From assembly GCF_023078375.1 (NCBI RefSeq), contig NZ_CP095554.1:248001-312000 (forward strand): 64,000 bases of DNA, written 5' to 3'. Every line of letters starts with the position of its first letter. The first letter of the stretch is position 1. The translations under genes and the position numbers were made by a program. Under the pieces are notes generated by a model. It was not told the DNA's origin and ran no database searches. It worked only from the letters and a program-made list of their open reading frames with translations. This document shows positions 59,675 through 64,000 of this stretch, piece by piece. The stretch is from Roseomonas gilardii subsp. gilardii (GTDB lineage Bacteria > Pseudomonadota > Alphaproteobacteria > Acetobacterales > Acetobacteraceae).

Positions 59675-59889
59675 GACCGCTCCTCGTGGATCTCGAGGGC
59701 CTCGATGGCCCCTGCGCAGCCCTCCTGGCAGAAGAGTCGCGTTTCGAGACCCTCGACGTCATCGTCCAGTTCGAAGACCAGGGTGAGACTACCGTTCCAG
59801 CCGTTCAAGGTGGCCAGATCGATATCCTTCTGGGCCAGCATCCTCGTGCCTGCCTCCGCAGCAATCTCGAAACGTGCCTGCCCCCTAGC
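59671..59889 (-). other. Off-frame 3' remainder of the methyltransferase gene
   Basis: On the minus strand, after a run of five G (CCCCC at 59881-59885 on the plus strand), the adjacent frame reads ARFEIAAEAGTRMLAQ, KDIDLATLNGWNGSLTLVFE and LETRLFCQEGCAGAIEALEI before a TAG at 59673-59671. This is plausible beta-sandwich protein sequence, unlike the Arg-rich end of the current frame. One missing G in the run would join them. Confidence 0.75.
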
Positions 59890-60917
59890 CGCGGCGTGGC
59901 GGAGAAACGCAGGAGGGCACGGTACCGACCAGCGGGCAAGGGTAGGTAGGGGCCGTAAAGCCCGTAACCCTCGCGCCCTGTCAGCCGGATCTGCCCTTGT
60001 ATGCGCTGGCCAGCGATGGTTTGCAGCCTATGATCGGCCACATCCAATATGATTGGTTCAAACTGGCCTACCACGGCATCCCAGACCGTGATCCAGGGCA
60101 CATCCTTCGAACGCCGGACGCTTCCCTTCAGGCCAGCACGGCGGAGAGCCTCGCGGAAATACGATTCCCGGAACCCGAGTTCCAACCATCCATTCTGGCG
60201 GATTGCCCAGAGCGACTCACCATCCGTCCGGATGCCCCAGGGGAGCGAAAAATCCGAGAAGATAGGCTCCGCCCCGAAATAGACGTGCCCCCCAGGCGCC
60301 AGCGCCTGCGGCAATGCACGCAGCAGGCGCATATGATCGGCGCAATGGTGGAAACACTCGAAGAAGACGATGGCATCGAACTGGCGCCCGGAACGCTCGA
60401 CCCAGAGGAAGTCATCGTTGATCACTTCGACATCCAGTTCCAGGTTCTTGGCCCTCGCTTCGATCAGGGCGCAGAAGCGCGGTTCTATGTCGAGCGCGGT
60501 CACCTGGAAGCCGAGTTGCGCGAGGGCCATGGTCGTGTTGCCCCAGCCCGGGCCGACATCGAGGATCCGCGCCCCAGGCTTCAGGTCGATTCCCATCAGC
60601 AGGAAGGCAATCGCGGAGAGATGCTTTCCGGCGACGGCGGCACCGGATGTGTAGGGGAACGGCCTGAGGCGGGCAGCGTTCACATCGAAGACGCTTTCCT
60701 CGTTGCGTACGCTGTAGGAACGACCTGCGATGAATTCGTAGAGACCCATCTGCCAGCCGAGATAGCTTTCCGAGAAGGGATCGGCAGGGCCCTGCCGCGA
60801 GATGTCGAACTGGAAGGTGCTGAAGACCTGCCGCAGCGCATCGTCGGATATCTGAAGGGCGGCCTGACATTCCTGCAGCTTGGCGTCCAGGGCATCCAGC
60901 GTTTCGATTACCTGCAT
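59805..60917 (-). CDS. Class I SAM-dependent methyltransferase, C-terminus frameshifted
   Basis: 370 residues in the present frame. The SAM-binding core is intact: ARILDVGPGWGNTTMALAQLGF near residues 118-139, VTALDIEPRFCALIEARA, and FDAIVFFECFHHCADHMRLL with a typical acidic/aromatic post-motif. After that comes LYGPYLPLPAGRYRALLRFSATPRLGG, the start of a C-terminal beta domain. The frame then turns into an Arg/Trp-rich end. The natural tail continues in another frame to 59671, giving about 415 residues. Substrate unknown; such proteins often modify sugars or surface lipids. The core may still be functional. Confidence 0.8.
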   Translation of the reverse strand: MQVIETLDALDAKLQECQAALQISDDALRQVFSTFQFDISRQGPADPFSESYLGWQMGLYEFIAGRSYSVRNEESVFDVNAARLRPFPYTSGAAVAGKHLSAIAFLLMGIDLKPGARILDVGPGWGNTTMALAQLGFQVTALDIEPRFCALIEARAKNLELDVEVINDDFLWVERSGRQFDAIVFFECFHHCADHMRLLRALPQALAPGGHVYFGAEPIFSDFSLPWGIRTDGESLWAIRQNGWLELGFRESYFREALRRAGLKGSVRRSKDVPWITVWDAVVGQFEPIILDVADHRLQTIAGQRIQGQIRLTGREGYGLYGPYLPLPAGRYRALLRFSATPRLGGRHVSRLLRRQARGCWPRRISIWPP

Positions 60918-61202
60918 TGCCCAACCTCGTGATGGATCCTCGGCGATAATCTATCGACGGTTGCGATGCCGCACAAACCAGTCCATCGAAGCCGCTGCGC
61001 GAAAGTTCTCCCCGGCCCCCGGTCATCGCCTGACCGTGCAGTTCCCGATGGCATGGAGCGCCGAGGAACACTCCGCTGCCACCTCACTCCTTCCGCAGCG
61101 CCTCCCTCTTGTGCGCCGCCGCCGGGTGCGGATGTCACGGGAATGTCTTCCCGCGCCACCGGCGGGCATGGCAACAGCGGCGCCCTTTTCATGGAGGACC
61201 GG

Positions 61203-61835
61203 ATGGACCCGGCAACGGCCACGAAGCGGTTGGGCGAGGCACCGGCCATCGATCCCAGCGCCAGCCTGCGCGACACGCGCCTCGGCCGCTATTGCGAGGT
61301 CGGGGCGCGCACGAAGCTCGCGGAATGCGTCTTCGGCGACTACAGCTATGTCGGGAACGACAGCGACATCATCTACGCCACGCTCGGCCGCTTCTGTTCC
61401 ATCGCCGCGCAGGTGCGGATCAACCCCGGCAACCACCCGCTGGAGCGCGTGGCGCTGAACCACTTCACCTATCGCTCCGCCGCCTATGGCTTCGGCGAGG
61501 ACGACACGGATTTCTTCGCCTGGCGGCGGGACCACCATGTCACGCTGGGCCATGACGTGTGGATCGGGCATGGCGCGGTGGTGCTGCCCGGCCTGCGCAT
61601 CGGCAACGGCGCCGCCATCGGCGCCGGCGCGGTGGTGACGAAGGATGTGCCGCCCTTCGCCATCGTGGCCGGCGTGCCGGGGCGCGTGCTCCGCTTCCGC
61701 TTCCCGCCAGAGGTGATCGCGGCGCTGGAACGCATCGCTTGGTGGGACTGGCCGCACGAGGTGCTGGGCGCGCGGCTCGGCGATTTCCGCTCGCTCGGCG
61801 CGGGGGAATTCTGCCGGCGCTACGATCCGGCGTAG
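61203..61835 (+). CDS. Hexapeptide-repeat acyltransferase of the phosphonate-associated family
   Basis: 210-residue left-handed beta-helix acetyltransferase. It begins RLGEAPAIDPSASLRDTRLGRYCEVGART, then YSYVGNDSDIIYATLGRFCSIAA and the active-site RINPGNHPLERV. Next come FFAWRRDHHVTLGHDVWIGHGAVVLPG and the C-terminal VTKDVPPFAIVAGVPGRV. This is the pattern of the transferases found in phosphonate (phn) operons, but no phn genes are present here. ATG 61203 has GGAGG five bases upstream. It could acetylate an aminoalkylphosphonate, an antibiotic or a sugar. Confidence 0.85.
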   Translation: MDPATATKRLGEAPAIDPSASLRDTRLGRYCEVGARTKLAECVFGDYSYVGNDSDIIYATLGRFCSIAAQVRINPGNHPLERVALNHFTYRSAAYGFGEDDTDFFAWRRDHHVTLGHDVWIGHGAVVLPGLRIGNGAAIGAGAVVTKDVPPFAIVAGVPGRVLRFRFPPEVIAALERIAWWDWPHEVLGARLGDFRSLGAGEFCRRYDPA

Positions 61836-61851
61836 CACCTCATCGGGCCAG

Positions 61852-62190
61852 CCTCCCGGGGGAGAGGCTCCGCCTCTCGCCCCGGCCCCCTCTCCGCTGG
61901 GGACCGAAGCCCGTCCCCAGACCCCGGGCCTGAGTTGGCACTGGTGGTGGGCGTCAGCCTGACGCCCGATCCCTGGGAGCAGGTGGATCAGTGGGGCGCC
62001 CGAAAAGAAAGAATCCTTGTCCGCGCTTGTGGCGCCCATAGTCGCCGGAGAGCATGGCTCTCCGGCGCGATCAGATGTCCAACGGAAGCCAGCGACAGGG
62101 AGGTCCAGGAACCTCAGGTTCCTGGCGGATGGGGGTACGGGGGCGAAGGCGGAGCCTTCCCCCGGGGCCACAGGCGAAGCGCCCGCAGCC
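61852..62190 (-). repeat. Dispersed multi-hairpin intergenic repeat, copy F
   Basis: Reverse full copy in the convergent gap between the acyltransferase and gshA. The invariant stem is at 62043-62067, loop ATG on this strand. The CCAGGAACC / GGTTCCTGG stem at 62105-62125 has a paired change from copy C (an A-T pair for C-G). The GGGGACCG stem has one mismatch, unlike the other copies. Confidence 0.9.
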
Positions 62191-62197
62191 GAACCTG

Positions 62198-63547
62198 TCA
62201 GACAGCCCCCTCGGCGAAGATACGCGAGACGTCGCCCTGCCAGGGCCCCCGGGCGCGGGCCAGCCAGCGATCGGCCTGGGTCTGGCCGGTTTCCGCGATC
62301 TCCTCGACCGGGGCGAGGAACCTCTCCTCGCCGAGGCCGCGGGCGCGGAGGCCGTCGTGGGCGATGCGGACCGCGTCGCGCGCCACATCGCGCAGGGGGC
62401 GTCCGCCGATCCCGGCGCGCAGGCCGAGCTTCGGGACTTCGCTCCGCAGCCGGCGCATCTCCTCGACGCTCCAGCCGCGCACCAGGTCGAGCCCGGCCTT
62501 CTGCGCCGCATCGTCGTAGAGCAGGCCGGTCCAGAAGGCGGGATGGGCCACGATCATCGCCGGGCTGCCGACATCGGCGCCGCGCATCTCCAGGAAGCGC
62601 TTGAGGCGGACATCGGTGAAGACGGTGGTCACATGGTCCGCCCAGTCGCCCATGGTGGCCCGGACACCGGGATGGCCCGGCAGGCCGTGGCGGATGAAGT
62701 CGCGGAAGGTGGTGCTGGTGGCGTCCACGAAGGCACCCTCCCGCATCACGAAGTACATGGGCACGTCGAGGACGTATTCGGCGAAGCGCTCGAAGCCAAA
62801 GCCTTCCTCGAAGACCACCGGGGGGATGCCGGTGCGGTCGGGGTCGGTGCGGGTCCAGACCTCGCCGCGCAGGGTCAGGTAGTCGGTCGCCTTGCCCTCG
62901 CGGAAGGGGGAATTGGCCCAGAGGGCGGTGGAGAGGGGCTGCAGCGCCAGGGACAGGCGCAGCTTCTCCACCATGTCGGCCTCGTCGCCGAAATCCAGGT
63001 TGCTCTGCACGGTGCAGGTGCGAAGCATCATGTCGAGGCCGAGTTCGCCCACGCGCGGCATGTATTCCCGCATGATGGCGTAGCGCTGCTTGGGCATCCA
63101 GGGCATGGCGTCGCGGGTCGCCAGCGGGTGGAAGCCGACGGGCAGGAAGGCGATGCCGAGGGGGCCGGCGACCTCACGCAGTTCGGAAAGATGCGAGTCC
63201 AGCTCGGCCGCGGTGGCATGCAGGTCGGCCAGCGGGGCGCCGGACAGCTCGGTCTGCCCGCCCGGCTCCAGCGAGACGGAGGCGTTGTCCTTCACCAGGC
63301 CGATCGGGTTGCCGCGGTCCAGGATGGGCTCCCAGCCCCGGGCGGCCAGCCCTTCCAGGATGGCGCGGATGCCGCCCGGCTGGTCGTCATAGGCGGGGGG
63401 GTGCAGGTCGTCGCGGCGGAAGCCGAATTTCTCGTGCTCGGTGCCGATGCGCCAGTCCTGGCGCGGCTTGGACCCCTCCGAGAACCAGTCGGCGAGCTGC
63501 CGCACGGAGTGGATCGGCGTGGGGTCGGCCTCGCCGGGATTGGACAT
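62198..63547 (-). CDS. gshA: Glutamate-cysteine ligase (plant/alphaproteobacterial type)
   Basis: 449-residue enzyme joining glutamate and cysteine, the first step of glutathione synthesis. Marks are DWRIGTEHEKFGFRRDDL near residues 31-48, LVKDNASVSLEPGGQTELSGA, MLRTCTVQSNLDFGDEADM, FPVGFHPLATRDAMPWMPKQRY-type substrate loop (here LPVGFHPLATRDAM) and MYFVMREGAFVDAT. This is the class shared by plants and Alphaproteobacteria, unlike E. coli GshA. The start at 63547 gives MSNPGEADPTPI. rsmE lies 37 bp upstream on the same strand, a common alphaproteobacterial pairing. Confidence 0.95.
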   Translation of the reverse strand: MSNPGEADPTPIHSVRQLADWFSEGSKPRQDWRIGTEHEKFGFRRDDLHPPAYDDQPGGIRAILEGLAARGWEPILDRGNPIGLVKDNASVSLEPGGQTELSGAPLADLHATAAELDSHLSELREVAGPLGIAFLPVGFHPLATRDAMPWMPKQRYAIMREYMPRVGELGLDMMLRTCTVQSNLDFGDEADMVEKLRLSLALQPLSTALWANSPFREGKATDYLTLRGEVWTRTDPDRTGIPPVVFEEGFGFERFAEYVLDVPMYFVMREGAFVDATSTTFRDFIRHGLPGHPGVRATMGDWADHVTTVFTDVRLKRFLEMRGADVGSPAMIVAHPAFWTGLLYDDAAQKAGLDLVRGWSVEEMRRLRSEVPKLGLRAGIGGRPLRDVARDAVRIAHDGLRARGLGEERFLAPVEEIAETGQTQADRWLARARGPWQGDVSRIFAEGAV

Positions 63548-63584
63548 GCTTCGCTTGCCTATGCGCTCTCGGGCACGCGTGCCC

Positions 63585-64000
63585 TCAGTTACGACCCTCG
63601 GCCCAGTCGCCGCAGCAAGCCTGCAGCACCGCGAGCCCCGAGATTGCCGCCGTCTCCGCCCGCAGGATACGCGGGCCGAGGGCAACCGGCACAACAAAGG
63701 GACGCCGCCGCACTGCGTCAAGCTCCGCCGGCGCGAAGCCGCCTTCCGGCCCCACCAGCCAGCCGGGATCGGCGGCGGGGGGCGACTGCCGGAGGGCCTC
63801 CGGCAGGGGTGGCGCGGCACCGCGCTCCGCCCCCAGGAAGAGGGGAGCGGCGGGGTCCTGGCGCGCCCAGAGGTCGAGCGTCGCATGCAGGGGCAGCGGC
63901 TCGGCGATCTCCGGCACGTCCAGGCGCTCGCACTGCTCGGCGGCCTCGCGGGCGATCAGGCCCAGGCGGTCGCGGTTCACCTTGTCGGCCACGCAGCGGG
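63585..64000 (-). CDS. rsmE: 16S rRNA m3U1498 methyltransferase RsmE, 5'-truncated by window
   Basis: The frame is open to the window edge, so the N-terminal PUA-like part is missing. The visible part has REAAEQCERLDVPEI, the SPOUT knot motif WLVGPEGGFAPAELDAV with its GPEGG signature, and LGPRILRAETAAISGLAVLQ at the C-terminus, the SAM-binding loop. RsmE methylates U1498 of 16S rRNA. It precedes gshA in the same orientation. Confidence 0.92.
   Translation of the reverse strand, partial: RCVADKVNRDRLGLIAREAAEQCERLDVPEIAEPLPLHATLDLWARQDPAAPLFLGAERGAAPPLPEALRQSPPAADPGWLVGPEGGFAPAELDAVRRRPFVVPVALGPRILRAETAAISGLAVLQACCGDWAEGRN

Noticed and set aside
10180-62190. Dispersed repeats as CRISPR or insertion sequences
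   Set aside because: Copies are single, about 10 kb apart, with no spacer array, no cas genes, no transposase and no visible target-site duplication.

Overview
The window is GC-rich (visibly near 70%) chromosomal DNA from an alphaproteobacterium. The best fit is an Acetobacteraceae member of the Roseomonas type. This is inferred from codon bias, an aroE-coaE-dnaQ run, a plant-type gshA next to rsmE, and a Kps/Rkp-type capsule locus. It was not tested by any search. No tRNA, rRNA or CRISPR array was seen, and no intact mobile element.

Layout. (1) 1-9045: the 3' end of glgX, an HNH nuclease, aroA, a lower-GC islet with two poorly known genes, ppk2, dinB, and a Mop-like molybdate-binding protein paired with a secreted molybdopterin-domain protein. 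(2) 9253-20870: cysK, a TRIC/UPF0126 membrane protein, a DcaP-like porin with a palindrome upstream, an SMP-30 lactonase, lolA, a puuD-type amidotransferase, a possible structured small RNA, an FAH-family hydrolase, xthA, tsaB-rimI, DUF423 and an M20D amidohydrolase. (3) 21277-24181: a PspA/DUF350/DUF2491 trio like E. coli yjfJ/yjfL/yjfK. (4) 24322-44629: a 20-kb capsule locus. One operon (lipoprotein-kpsM-kpsT-kpsE-kpsD) and kpsC diverge from a small palindromic spacer. A second minus-strand operon runs glycosyltransferase, type I PKS/FAS (split by a frameshift), AONS-like synthase, GNAT-like protein, kpsS. The set resembles Sinorhizobium rkp-1 plus a Kps exporter. (5) 44903-58935: a FIST/histidine-kinase pair, a fatty acid desaturase, nhaA, ubiB, dnaQ, coaE, aroE, gshB and a Tat-exported peptide-binding protein. 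(6) 59083-64000: a decayed IS630 transposase, a methyltransferase with a 3' frameshift, a hexapeptide acyltransferase, gshA and the start-truncated rsmE.

The most unusual feature is a family of roughly 330-360 bp intergenic repeats: six full copies and one internally deleted copy in 64 kb. Each sits just after a gene end. Each is built from a chain of hairpins: two terminal stems, an invariant 11-bp central stem with a variable 3-nt loop, and a stem that shows paired compensatory changes between copies. The covariation suggests that folding of RNA or single-stranded DNA is under selection.

Two large genes (the PKS and the methyltransferase) are each broken by an apparent one-base loss at a C/G-rich run. 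These could be true mutations or assembly errors, and both are flagged.
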